A stretch of 64,000 nt of DNA from the NCBI GenBank assembly GCA_910578175.1, contig CAJTPF010000002.1, positions 1-64,000 on the forward strand, in the 5' to 3' direction. Positions within the stretch are counted from its first letter, which is position 1. Each line of letters opens with the position of its first letter. This DNA comes from an uncultured Lachnospiraceae bacterium. GTDB lineage: Bacteria; Bacillota; Clostridia; Lachnospirales; Lachnospiraceae. The notes under the pieces were generated by a model that worked only from the letters and a program-made list of their open reading frames with translations, did no database searches and was not told where the DNA came from. Shown here piece by piece: positions 34,962 through 44,140 of the stretch. Made by a program: the position numbers and the translations under genes.

Positions 34962-36398
34962 ATGGCTAAAACATTGAGTAATATAGAAGAAATAATGAAC
35001 AATCCCTGTCATATACACTTTGTGGGAATCGGCGGAATCAGCATGAGCGGTCTGGCAGAAATCCTTCTGGATAAAGGTTATTCCGTCAGCGGTTCCGATT
35101 CCAGATCCTCTCCGGTCACGGAGCGTCTGGAATCTTTAGGCGCAAATATTACATATGGTCATTATGCCGAAAACATTACCGATGACATCTCATATCTGGT
35201 CTATACAGCCGCAGTCAAAGCAGATAATCCGGAATTGATCACAGCAAAGGAGAAAGGCATAACCGTTATGTCCCGTGCCGTGCTTCTGGGTCAGATCATG
35301 TCAAAATATCCGACAGCCGTATCGGTATCCGGGACCCATGGAAAAACCACCACCACTTCCATGCTTGCAGAAATCCTGCTGGAAGCCAGATATGATCCAA
35401 CTATACTGGTTGGCGGTATTCTGAAATCCATTCATGGCAATGTCCGTGTGGGAAAATCCGGTTATCTGGTAACGGAAGCCTGTGAATATACCAACAGTTT
35501 TCATTCCTTTATATCTACAATAGACATTATCCTGAATATCCGGGAAGACCATATGGACTTTTTCAAAGATATCCATGATATCCGGAACAGTTTCAAAGTT
35601 TTTGCCGATAAACTGGATGAAAGCGGCGTTCTGGTAATCAACAGCGAAATAAATGACTTAAGTTATTTTACCAATGATTTAAAATGCCGGTATGTAACAT
35701 TCGGACAGGATAAAAATAAAAGCGAATTTTATCCTGAAAATATAACATACAATCAGTTTGCCTGTGCTTCTTTTGACATTATGAAACAGACTGTCTGCTT
35801 TGATAACGGCGTCTGCCGGTTCACAAATCCCGTGAAAACAGCCCATGTGGATTTAAAAGTGCCCGGAGAACATAATGTTCTAAACGCTCTGGCCGCTTTT
35901 GCCGCTGCAGATATTATGAATGTTCCACCGGAGGCCGCCGCAAGAGGACTGAATGCTTACAGCGGCACAGACCGCCGTTTCCAATATAAAGGAGAACGAA
36001 ACGGAGTGACCATAATCGATGATTACGCCCATCATCCGGATGAAATAAGAGCCACTCTGACAGCAGCAGCAAATTATCCTCACAGAAAACTCTGGTGCGT
36101 ATTCCAGCCTCATACCTATACCCGTACCAAAGCTTTTCTGACACAGTTTGCTTCCGCTCTTTCTCTGGCAGATGAAGTCGTACTGGCGGAAATTTATCCC
36201 GCCAGGGAAACCGATACCTTAGGCATCAGTTCCCGGACACTCTGCGAAGAGATTGAAAAACTTGGAAAATCCGTGCATTATCTGCCGTCTTTTGAAGAAA
36301 TTGAAAAATTTTTGCTGAAAAATTGTATCAACGGCGATTTGTTGATAACTATGGGCGCCGGAGATGTTGTGTTAATTGGCGAAAATCTGTTAAAATAA
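34962..36398 (+). CDS. murC: UDP-N-acetylmuramate--L-alanine ligase
   Basis: 478 residues. It adds the first amino acid to the peptidoglycan stem, using ATP. Seen are HIHFVGIGGISMSGLAEIL at about 18, the ATP loop VSGTHGKTTTTSMLAEIL near 127, EACEYTNSF near 168, NIREDHMDFF near 188, and the C-terminal DDYAHHPDEIRATL near 350. The start is uncertain. AAAGGA abuts the ATG at 34962, which is too close; an in-frame TTG at 34974 has it 11 bases upstream and may be the true start. A TATAAT at 34926-34931 is the likely -10. Confidence 0.95.
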   Translation: MAKTLSNIEEIMNNPCHIHFVGIGGISMSGLAEILLDKGYSVSGSDSRSSPVTERLESLGANITYGHYAENITDDISYLVYTAAVKADNPELITAKEKGITVMSRAVLLGQIMSKYPTAVSVSGTHGKTTTTSMLAEILLEARYDPTILVGGILKSIHGNVRVGKSGYLVTEACEYTNSFHSFISTIDIILNIREDHMDFFKDIHDIRNSFKVFADKLDESGVLVINSEINDLSYFTNDLKCRYVTFGQDKNKSEFYPENITYNQFACASFDIMKQTVCFDNGVCRFTNPVKTAHVDLKVPGEHNVLNALAAFAAADIMNVPPEAAARGLNAYSGTDRRFQYKGERNGVTIIDDYAHHPDEIRATLTAAANYPHRKLWCVFQPHTYTRTKAFLTQFASALSLADEVVLAEIYPARETDTLGISSRTLCEEIEKLGKSVHYLPSFEEIEKFLLKNCINGDLLITMGAGDVVLIGENLLK

Positions 36399-36401
36399 AA
36401 G

Positions 36402-36570
36402 TTATCCACATTATCCACATTTTGTCGGTGCATATCTTTTTCGACAAGTGTGGATTTCTTGTTTACATAATTTATATGGATCTTTTGTCAGTTTTTGTCT
36501 GTTTTAAGCAGTTTTTAGCGGTTACATATAATTTCAAATTATTTTATCCACCATATCCACAATGTCCACA
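36402..36570 (+). promoter_or_regulatory. DnaA-box cluster between murC and dnaD-like gene
   Basis: Two perfect DnaA boxes TTATCCACA are abutted at 36402-36410 and 36411-36419. An inverted related copy (TGTGGATTT) is at 36449-36457. Three more abutted 9-mers in the same sense (TTATCCACC, ATATCCACA, ATGTCCACA) fill 36544-36570. An A/T-rich stretch of about 85 bases lies between the groups. The second box and the inverted copy are also the arms of a bulged hairpin (36415-36453) that may end murC transcription. The rest of the 302-base gap holds no gene. Confidence 0.75.
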
Positions 36571-36700
36571 ATCTTCAAAAATGCCCGTATTTCAAGGTTT
36601 AGCGAAAATTTTAATGTTCTCATTTTTTAAATAATATGCTATAATGTGTTTCCAGGCAAATGATAGAATCATGAATGAATATAGAAAGGTATGAAAGAAA

Positions 36701-37903
36701 ATGGGTAAGATCATATTAGACGGACCTGACGTCTACTCCGTCACTCCGATATCGAATCGCTTTATCGACGAATATATGCTGAATGCGAATGGAGAATTTG
36801 TCAAAATATATCTGTATCTGCTACGTGCGCTGGCGGCTCCCGACTTTGATGTTTCCGTCTGCCACATTGCAGATATTTTCAATCATACCGAAAAGGACGT
36901 CATTCGTGCCCTGAAGTACTGGGAACAGACAGGACTCCTCCGTTTAAATATGGACGCTTCCAACCAGCTTACCAACATACATATCAATGAAATCATATCC
37001 AAATGTACTGATACCAATGTCTGTCAGGAAAATAGCGTACGGAAGCAGATTTCCGGACAGACGTCATCCGGACCCGTCACGACATCCATAACCGCCACCC
37101 CGGCAGTCAGCGATACCGCTGAGGCTTCCGGCAGGAAACAGTCGCCACCGGGATCGTCAGCGGTTCCGCCGAAACACGGCTATTCTGCCAACGAACTTGA
37201 TTCTTTTAAAGAAAAAAGCGATGTCATTGAATTTCTATATCTTGCCCAAAAATATATAGGCAAACCATTGAGCGGTTCCGATACCAATACTCTGCTTTAT
37301 CTCTATGACGGTCTCGGATTTGAAGCGGAGTTAATAGAATATCTGATCGAATATTGTGTTTCCAACGGTCACAAAAGCCTTCGCTATATGGAAAAAACAG
37401 CCCTGTCCTGGGCAGAAGAAGGCATTGACACGGTAGATAAAGCAAAAGCGAACACTACCCTGTATAATAAAAGCTGTTATCCTGTTCTGAAAGCTTTTGG
37501 TTTAAACGGACGTAATCCGGGAGAAAGCGAAAAAGCTCTGATCATCAAATGGACAAATTCCTACGGTTTTACCATGGATATCATACTGGATGCCTGTAAC
37601 CGGACCATGAAACAGATTCACCAGCCAAGTTTTGAATATGCAGATTCGATCCTGACCAAATGGAAGGAACGGGGGATCAGGACCATCGGAGATATTCAGT
37701 CATTGGATGAAGAACACCAGAAAAACAAAGCTCTTCACCCGGGCAGACCATACCCTGCAACCGGACAGCCGGCTTCTGCCGCTTCCGGAAAAGAGCCCGC
37801 CAATAATCCTTCCAAACCGGCCTCCAAAAACAGTTTTAATAATTTTTCACAGCGAAACTACAATTATGAGACTTTGGAAAAGGAACTTTTAGGAAATATC
37901 TAG
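36701..37903 (+). CDS. DnaD/DnaB-type replication initiation protein
   Basis: 400 residues. The N-terminal winged-helix-like region (1-110) includes FVKIYLYLLRALAAP and TEKDVIRALKYWEQTGLL. A Ser/Thr/Pro-rich linker (about 125-170) follows. Two DnaB_2/DnaD-type helical domains lie near 175-250 (LLYLYDGLGFEAELIEYLIE) and 265-335 (ALIIKWTNSYGFTMDIILDA), then a polar tail. Proteins of this family remodel DNA and help load the replicative helicase at oriC and restart sites. The dnaI-like loader follows after 24 bases, and DnaA boxes precede it, so DnaA control of this operon is likely. Confidence 0.88.
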   Translation: MGKIILDGPDVYSVTPISNRFIDEYMLNANGEFVKIYLYLLRALAAPDFDVSVCHIADIFNHTEKDVIRALKYWEQTGLLRLNMDASNQLTNIHINEIISKCTDTNVCQENSVRKQISGQTSSGPVTTSITATPAVSDTAEASGRKQSPPGSSAVPPKHGYSANELDSFKEKSDVIEFLYLAQKYIGKPLSGSDTNTLLYLYDGLGFEAELIEYLIEYCVSNGHKSLRYMEKTALSWAEEGIDTVDKAKANTTLYNKSCYPVLKAFGLNGRNPGESEKALIIKWTNSYGFTMDIILDACNRTMKQIHQPSFEYADSILTKWKERGIRTIGDIQSLDEEHQKNKALHPGRPYPATGQPASAASGKEPANNPSKPASKNSFNNFSQRNYNYETLEKELLGNI

Positions 37904-37927
37904 CATTTATGCAGGAAGGGATTTCTT

Positions 37928-38938
37928 ATGTCACTAACAAATATGCAGTACGATGAAATCATACGCTCATACAACCGCAGACAATTGCAGAGCAAACGGG
38001 AACAAAACCGGAGGATTGCCGACGTATATCAGAGGATTCCCCGGATTAAAGAAATTAACGAAGAGATCGCCGGATTATCTTTGGAAACCACGAAACAGCT
38101 TTTGCTGAATCCTTCCCATGCATTGATACCAGACTATAAATCCGCAATGACAAAGCTTCACGACGAAAAAGAAGCTTTATTGCTGGAATATGGTTTTCCC
38201 GGAGACTACATGAATATCCGCTGTTTCTGTCCGGACTGTCAGGATACCGGTTACCGGGAAAATAAAAAATGTCACTGTTTTAAACTGGCGGAGATAGATA
38301 TCCTCTATAATCAGTCAAATATTAAAAATATTCTGGAATATGAGAATTTCAGCAATTTTTCTTATGAATTATTCCGTGATGATTATACGGATTTCGTAAC
38401 CGGCATGACGCCAGCCGTCAACATACATAAAGTGGCAGAAATATGCCACCGTTTTATTGATGATTTTACCAAAACGGAAAAAAAATATTCCAATCTGCTT
38501 TTCTTTGGAGAAACCGGTGTAGGAAAAACATTTTTAACCAATTGTATTGCCAAAGAGCTGATCGAACAATACCAGTCGGTCATATATCTGTCTGCCATCA
38601 GATTATTTAATATTTTATCCGATGCAGAATTTGAACATAATAATATAGATGCCAAAAATCAGGTATCGCAGATTCTGAACTGTGATCTTCTGATCATAGA
38701 TGATTTAGGAACGGAATTATCCAACTCCTTCACCAATTCCGCTTTATTTAACTGTCTGAATGAGCGGTTGATCACAAAACATTCTACCATTATTTCCACA
38801 AATCTGATATTCACGGAATTAATGGACCGATATTCCGAGAGGATCACTTCCCGGCTGGCAAAAGAATTTACTTTTTTAAAAGTCTATGGCGACGATCTGC
38901 GCCATAACAAAAAAGTAAAAAACCGCCACTTAAATTAA
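37928..38938 (+). CDS. DnaC/DnaI-like helicase loader ATPase
   Basis: 336 residues. An N-terminal helical region is followed by a zinc-binding motif near 97-120 (CFCPDCQDTGYRENKKCHCF), as in B. subtilis DnaI. The AAA+ core shows FFGETGVGKTFLTN (Walker A, near 195) and DLLIIDDLGTE (Walker B, near 255), a sensor region STIISTNL, and an arginine-rich end. It loads DnaB/DnaC-type replicative helicase together with the DnaD-like partner upstream. GGAAGGGA stands ahead of the ATG. The pair forms an operon. Confidence 0.93.
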   Translation: MSLTNMQYDEIIRSYNRRQLQSKREQNRRIADVYQRIPRIKEINEEIAGLSLETTKQLLLNPSHALIPDYKSAMTKLHDEKEALLLEYGFPGDYMNIRCFCPDCQDTGYRENKKCHCFKLAEIDILYNQSNIKNILEYENFSNFSYELFRDDYTDFVTGMTPAVNIHKVAEICHRFIDDFTKTEKKYSNLLFFGETGVGKTFLTNCIAKELIEQYQSVIYLSAIRLFNILSDAEFEHNNIDAKNQVSQILNCDLLIIDDLGTELSNSFTNSALFNCLNERLITKHSTIISTNLIFTELMDRYSERITSRLAKEFTFLKVYGDDLRHNKKVKNRHLN

Positions 38939-39018
38939 ATTTCACTTGACTATAGCAACTCACAATGTTATATAAATATGTGGATTTTACCACAGGAAAA
39001 CACAACGGAGGTTTAACC

Positions 39019-40200
39019 ATGTTATCAGATGAACACATTTTAACAACCATCCCGGTAGGACCGCTGGGAATCGTCGCACTTGACAGCTGCAAAGAAATGG
39101 GGCAGAAAGTGGATGCCTATATTTCCGCCTGGAGACGGGAAAGTGAAAATGAGCATAAACATACTATCGCTTTTACCGGATATCAGAAAGATTCTTATCT
39201 TGTAGATGTTGCTACACCGCGTTTCGGCTCTGGCGAGGCAAAGTGTACAATTAACCAATCTGTCCGCGGAGACGACCTGTATCTTATGGTAGACGTAACC
39301 AATTACAGTCTGGAATACACCGTATGCGGCTACAAAAATCATATGTCGCCGGATGACCACTTTCAGGATCTAAAGCGTGTCATCGCTGCCGTAGCCGGTA
39401 AAGGACGGCGTCTGACTGTCATCATGCCTTTCTTATATGAAAGCAGACAGCATAAGCGTACCGGAAGGGAATCCATGGACTGCGCACTGGCACTGCAGGA
39501 ACTGACAGCCATGGGCGTTGAGAATATCATTACTTTCGACGCACACGATCCAAGGGTACAGAATGCAATTCCTTTAAAAGGATTTGAAACCGTACAGCCG
39601 GCATACCAGTTTGTAAAAGGTCTGTTGCGCAGTGAAAAGAATCTGGAATTAGATGCCGACCATTTAATGATGATAAGCCCGGACGAAGGCGGTATGGGAC
39701 GTGCCGTATATCTTGCCAACATTCTCGGAGTGGACATGGGTATGTTCTACAAACGCCGTGATTACAGCAAGATCGTAAACGGCCGGAATCCTATCGTTGC
39801 CCATGAATTTCTCGGTACTTCCGTAGAAGGAAAAGATGTGTTTATCATTGACGATATGATTTCCTCCGGCGAAAGTATGATAGACGTGGCCACAGAATTA
39901 AAAAGAAGAAAGGCACGCCGCGTATTTGTTGCCGCTACTTTCGGCCTGTTTACAAACGGTCTCGAAAAATTTGACAAAGCATACAAGGAAGGTATCATAG
40001 ACCGGGTTCTTACCACAAACTTAACATATCAGACTCCGGAGCTCCTGACAAAAGAGTATTATGTAAGCTGTGATATGAGTAAATATATTGCACTGATCAT
40101 TGATACCCTGAACCACGATGCTTCTATCAGTAATCTGTTAAATCCTGTGGGACGAATACAGAGATGTATAGAAAAATACCGGAACGGAGAAGACATTTAA
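39019..40200 (+). CDS. prs: Ribose-phosphate pyrophosphokinase
   Basis: 393 residues from the ATG at 39019 (GGAGG seven bases upstream); an earlier in-frame start would only add untypical sequence. It makes PRPP from ribose-5-phosphate and ATP. Seen are MPFLYESRQHKRTGRES near 143, ITFDAHDP near 173, SPDEGGMGRAVYLA near 220, and the PRPP-binding loop VFIIDDMISSGESMID near 275. The protein is longer than the usual 315-residue Prs and belongs to the extended clostridial form. Codon use looks like that of a well-expressed gene. Confidence 0.92.
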   Translation: MLSDEHILTTIPVGPLGIVALDSCKEMGQKVDAYISAWRRESENEHKHTIAFTGYQKDSYLVDVATPRFGSGEAKCTINQSVRGDDLYLMVDVTNYSLEYTVCGYKNHMSPDDHFQDLKRVIAAVAGKGRRLTVIMPFLYESRQHKRTGRESMDCALALQELTAMGVENIITFDAHDPRVQNAIPLKGFETVQPAYQFVKGLLRSEKNLELDADHLMMISPDEGGMGRAVYLANILGVDMGMFYKRRDYSKIVNGRNPIVAHEFLGTSVEGKDVFIIDDMISSGESMIDVATELKRRKARRVFVAATFGLFTNGLEKFDKAYKEGIIDRVLTTNLTYQTPELLTKEYYVSCDMSKYIALIIDTLNHDASISNLLNPVGRIQRCIEKYRNGEDI

Positions 40201-40223
40201 AAATAAAACCATAAATAATACAC

Positions 40224-40273
40224 TTAACAGGACAGCCGAATGATGTGAACTCACCATCCGGCTGTCTTGTTAA
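40224..40273. terminator. Bidirectional terminator between prs and the PBP gene
   Basis: TTAACAGGACAGCCG (40224-40238) pairs with 40259-40273 over 15 bases with one G-T pair. It lies 23 bases behind prs and 21 behind the converging PBP gene. Confidence 0.75.
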
Positions 40274-40294
40274 ATATTATAGCTCATCTTACCA

Positions 40295-42631
40295 TCATTC
40301 CCCCCAATACTCCGTATACAATTCCCCGGTTCCCGCCCCTGACGGTTTCGGCGGCCGCTTCGGCGCAGTGGTATGATATTCCGGCATTGTCGTATGACTC
40401 TCACCGGTGGTTTCCGACCGATCATTTTCAGAAGAAGTCGTTATTTCTTCCGAATTTCCCGTAGCTCCGGTTTCCGGTTCCTCGTTAAAGACTGTCGTTT
40501 CCTCCGGTGCATCGGTATATAATTCATCCGGTGCTGTTGTATTTTCCGACGGATTGGTGGTAACCGGTTCTGTTGCAGGCTCTCCGTTGCTCATGGTTCC
40601 GTCCTGCCGCATATATGGAAGAAATTCCTTTATTTCCAGTCCGTCATGGATTCCGGTCATATATTTCTGCCAGACCAGACCGGAACATTTCGTTCCGTAT
40701 CCGTCAGAGATTTCCTCAGGCAGGTCATAGCCGGACCATACAGCCGTTGTATAATATCTGCTATATCCTACAAACCATACATCCTTATTATCATTTGTCG
40801 TACCAGTCTTGGCTGCGCATACGGCATTGCCCACCTGATATTTTACACCCGTACCCCGTTTCAGAACGCCGGTCAGTATATCCGTCATGGTCCTTGCTGC
40901 ATTAACATCATAAATCTGCTTTACGGCCACGGTTGCGGTACCGGATTCCATATAATTGATATTATCTATAATAACGTTATAATCTGCATCGGTTATCTTC
41001 AAAATACAGGTAGGACTGCGGAATTGTCCGTCATTTTCTATGGCGGCATATGCCGATGCCATTTCCACCGGGGATACCCCATAGGTCATTCCACCGATGG
41101 ACATAGCCGGCACATAATCATTTTTCACTATTTTCTTAAATTCCATATTTAATAAATACGGAATAGCCGTTTCAGCAGATAATTTTCCAAATAAGTCCCA
41201 GGCAACCGTATTTTTTGATTTTTCCACTGCGGAACGCAGACTCATCTCTCCTTCATAAATATTGGGTTCGTTCACCGGTCCGCCTTCCATCCGCTCATCC
41301 GCTACGGTGGTATCCGGAAAATATCCCCGTTCCAGAACCGGGGTATATGTCAGTATAGGTTTAATGGTACTTCCCGGCTGACGATAGCTCTGATATGCCC
41401 TGTTTAATGTGTATCCGTGATAATCCTGGGTCCGGCCCCCGACGATCGCTACCACTTTCCCGGTATTGTTGTCAATACAGGTTGCGGCTCCCTGAAATTC
41501 AAAAACACCTTCTTTATATGTTCCCGTATAATAAGCAAGCTGTTCATCAATACACTTCTGTAAAAATTCCTGTTTTCCCAGATCAATGGATGTGTAAATA
41601 CGGTACCCTCCTGTATATAAACGGGCCGATAACTCATCATACAGCTGATAGTAAGCATCTTCATAGGCCCGCTTATCTTCCGGAGTATCGAAACTGTAGC
41701 GGAATTCAAATCCGCTGTGTTTCATCAGTGCAATGGTGGCACAATATCTGGCATAGGTTTCCACATAATTGATTCTTTCATTTTCCGTTGGTACCAGAAC
41801 GATAGTGGCATATAAAGCTTCCTCATACATTTCCTTGTCAATATCGCCCTGCTGCAGCATCTGCTTTAATATGCGGTTTTTCCGCTCTGTTGTTTTATCT
41901 GCATTGATATAAGGGTCATACAGGCTTGGATTGTTGGGTATGGCACAGATGTACGCCATCTCCGCAACGGAAAGTTCGGAAACGGATTTTGCAAAATATC
42001 CCCGGGAAGCCGCCTCTATACCGTAATAGCCGTTTGCAAAATATATATTGTTTATGTAAAATTCCAAAATATCATTTTTAGAATAAGTCTTTTCCAATTC
42101 AAAAGCCAGAAACATTTCCTTTAATTTTCTTTCCATGGTAACTTCGTGGGTTAAGAAAATATTTCTTGCAAGCTGCTGGGTAATGGTGCTTCCCCCCTGG
42201 GTAATGGCGCCTTCATTCTTTACAAGTTCCAGCATCGCCCGAAAAATGGCTTTTACATCCACTCCCGAATGTTCATAAAAATTCCTGTCTTCCGTGGTTA
42301 TCATCGCCCGTTTCACAAAATACGGTATTTCAGAATATTCCAGATAATAGGAGTCTCTGTCGCCAATCAATTCTGTAATGACATTTCCGGCAGAATCATA
42401 AAGTATACTGGTCTGATTGGCCTTAAATATCTCCCGGCCTCCGTCTTTTACCAGCTGTTTTGCCTCTTTCTGATATTCCGCTGCCATGATACCGAATCTG
42501 GTGATCATTATCAGTATAAATAACAGCACCAATATAAGCAAACCAAGCAGGACTCTTTTCAGAATCCTGCTTTTCCTGCTTCTGCTTTTTTTAGTTTTTT
42601 TCTTTTTTGATTTATTATTTCGTAAACCCAT
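40295..42631 (-). CDS. Class A penicillin-binding protein (PBP1-type)
   Basis: 778 residues. A lysine/arginine-rich cytoplasmic start (LRNNKSKKKKTKKSRSRKSR) and one helix (about 28-50) come first. The GT51 glycosyltransferase domain has TTEDRNFYEHSGVDVKAI with its catalytic glutamate near 95, and QGGSTITQQLARNIFL near 122. The transpeptidase domain has the serine motif RQPGSTIKPI near 412, a KSKN segment near 468, and AAKTGTTNDN near 605. A Thr/Glu/Ser-rich tail of about 100 residues follows. It polymerises and cross-links peptidoglycan. It lies 11 bases behind asnS and is probably co-transcribed. Confidence 0.95.
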   Translation of the reverse strand: MGLRNNKSKKKKTKKSRSRKSRILKRVLLGLLILVLLFILIMITRFGIMAAEYQKEAKQLVKDGGREIFKANQTSILYDSAGNVITELIGDRDSYYLEYSEIPYFVKRAMITTEDRNFYEHSGVDVKAIFRAMLELVKNEGAITQGGSTITQQLARNIFLTHEVTMERKLKEMFLAFELEKTYSKNDILEFYINNIYFANGYYGIEAASRGYFAKSVSELSVAEMAYICAIPNNPSLYDPYINADKTTERKNRILKQMLQQGDIDKEMYEEALYATIVLVPTENERINYVETYARYCATIALMKHSGFEFRYSFDTPEDKRAYEDAYYQLYDELSARLYTGGYRIYTSIDLGKQEFLQKCIDEQLAYYTGTYKEGVFEFQGAATCIDNNTGKVVAIVGGRTQDYHGYTLNRAYQSYRQPGSTIKPILTYTPVLERGYFPDTTVADERMEGGPVNEPNIYEGEMSLRSAVEKSKNTVAWDLFGKLSAETAIPYLLNMEFKKIVKNDYVPAMSIGGMTYGVSPVEMASAYAAIENDGQFRSPTCILKITDADYNVIIDNINYMESGTATVAVKQIYDVNAARTMTDILTGVLKRGTGVKYQVGNAVCAAKTGTTNDNKDVWFVGYSRYYTTAVWSGYDLPEEISDGYGTKCSGLVWQKYMTGIHDGLEIKEFLPYMRQDGTMSNGEPATEPVTTNPSENTTAPDELYTDAPEETTVFNEEPETGATGNSEEITTSSENDRSETTGESHTTMPEYHTTAPKRPPKPSGAGTGELYTEYWGE

Positions 42632-42642
42632 GGATATTCCTT

Positions 42643-44034
42643 TTATAATTCACAATTGTTCACTGTTCTCGGGAATGGAATAACATCCCTGATATTAGAC
42701 ATACCAGTGAGATACATCACGCAGCGTTCAAATCCCAGACCAAATCCCGCATGTCTGGCGGAACCGTACTTCCGGAGATCCAGATAAAAATCGTAATCCT
42801 CTTTCTTTAATCCCAGCTCTTCCATTCTCTGAACCAGTTTTTCATAGTTGTCTTCTCTCTGACTGCCGCCGATGATCTCGCCGATCCCCGGTACCAGGCA
42901 ATCCATAGCCGCCACCGTTTTTCCGTCCTCATTCAGTTTCATATAAAACGCCTTGATCTCCTTCGGATAATCCGTGACAAACACCGGACGTTTATATATT
43001 TCTTCGGTCAGATATCTTTCATGCTCGGTCTGCAGGTCGCATCCCCAGGATACCTTATATTCGAACTCATCGTTATGTTTTTCCAGCAGTTCAATGGCTT
43101 CCGTATAGGTCACATGTCCGAAGTCAGAATGTAATACGCCGTTCAGTCTGTCTATCAATCCTTTATCCACAAAGTTATTGAAGAACTGCATTTCTTCCGG
43201 CGCCTGCTCCATAACATATTGTATAATATATTTCAGCATACCTTCCGCCAGCATCATATCGTCTTTTAAATCCGCAAACGCAATCTCCGGCTCGATCATC
43301 CAGAATTCAGCCGCATGTCTGGTAGTATTGGAATTCTCTGCCCGGAACGTTGGTCCGAAGGTATAGATATTCCGAAAAGCCATGGCATAGGTCTCGCCGT
43401 TTAACTGACCTGATACCGTAAGGTTTGTCTCTTTATTAAAGAAATCCTTACTGTAATCAACGGCCCCATCCTCTGTTCTTGGTAAATCATCCATATCCAG
43501 AGTCGTTACCCGGAACATTTCTCCGGCGCCTTCACAGTCGCTTCCGGTGATCAGCGGCGTATGCACATACACAAAATCCCGTTCCTGAAAATATTTGTGG
43601 ATTGCATAAGCAATCAGGGAACGTACCCGGAAGACCGCCTGAAAAGTATTGGTTCTCGGTCTTAAATGAGATATGGTTCTCAGATATTCAAAGCTGTGCC
43701 GCTTCTTCTGCAGCGGATAATCCGGTGAAGAAATACCTTCTACTGTTACTTCTTCCGCCTGAATCTCAAACGGTTGCTTTGCATCAGGCGTCGCTACCAA
43801 AGTTCCTTTTACGATCACGGCAGTGCCAACATTTAATTTTGAAATTTCTGCAAAGTTGCTGATATTATCATTATAAACCACCTGCAGCGGTTCAAAAAAC
43901 GTTCCGTCATTTATTACCAGAAATCCAAAGGTTTTGGAATCCCGGATACTTCGAAGCCATCCGCCGACTTCTACCGTAGAGCCTGTGTATTTGTCCGGCT
44001 CACGATATAAATCTTTGATAATTGTTAAATCCAT
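42643..44034 (-). CDS. asnS: Asparaginyl-tRNA synthetase
   Basis: 463 residues, full length for class IIb AsnRS. The N-terminal OB-fold anticodon domain (1-110, GSTVEVGGWLRSIRDSKTFG) precedes the catalytic core with FRVRSLIAYAIHKYFQERDF, TFRAENSNTTRHAAEFWMIE (motif 2 region), and GFGLGFERCVMYLTG (motif 3). The NTTRH stretch is typical of AsnRS rather than AspRS. GAGG precedes the ATG by ten bases. It has its own strong promoter, and I see no T-box leader. Confidence 0.97.
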   Translation of the reverse strand: MDLTIIKDLYREPDKYTGSTVEVGGWLRSIRDSKTFGFLVINDGTFFEPLQVVYNDNISNFAEISKLNVGTAVIVKGTLVATPDAKQPFEIQAEEVTVEGISSPDYPLQKKRHSFEYLRTISHLRPRTNTFQAVFRVRSLIAYAIHKYFQERDFVYVHTPLITGSDCEGAGEMFRVTTLDMDDLPRTEDGAVDYSKDFFNKETNLTVSGQLNGETYAMAFRNIYTFGPTFRAENSNTTRHAAEFWMIEPEIAFADLKDDMMLAEGMLKYIIQYVMEQAPEEMQFFNNFVDKGLIDRLNGVLHSDFGHVTYTEAIELLEKHNDEFEYKVSWGCDLQTEHERYLTEEIYKRPVFVTDYPKEIKAFYMKLNEDGKTVAAMDCLVPGIGEIIGGSQREDNYEKLVQRMEELGLKKEDYDFYLDLRKYGSARHAGFGLGFERCVMYLTGMSNIRDVIPFPRTVNNCEL

Positions 44035-44082
44035 AATTACTTTTCCTCACTTTCATGCCAAAAAACGGCCATATCTATCAGC

Positions 44083-44111
44083 ATTATAATACAAGTTAAT
44101 AAAATACTCAA
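44083..44111 (-). promoter_or_regulatory. Promoter of asnS
   Basis: Minus strand: TTGAGT (44111-44106), 17 bases, TATAAT (44088-44083), about 50 bases before the asnS start. This is too short a leader for a T-box. Confidence 0.65.
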
Positions 44112-44140
44112 GTAATAATGGAACTTTTCAATCTGTCATA

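Noticed and set aside
36402..36570. Possible main chromosomal origin (oriC)
   Set aside because: DnaA boxes and an A/T-rich stretch are present, but no dnaA, dnaN, rpmH or recF lies nearby and gene directions do not switch in the pattern expected at an origin. I keep it as a DnaA-binding regulatory cluster.
44035..44140. T-box leader for asnS
   Set aside because: The promoter lies about 50 bases before the start, too close, and no T-box core sequence is visible.
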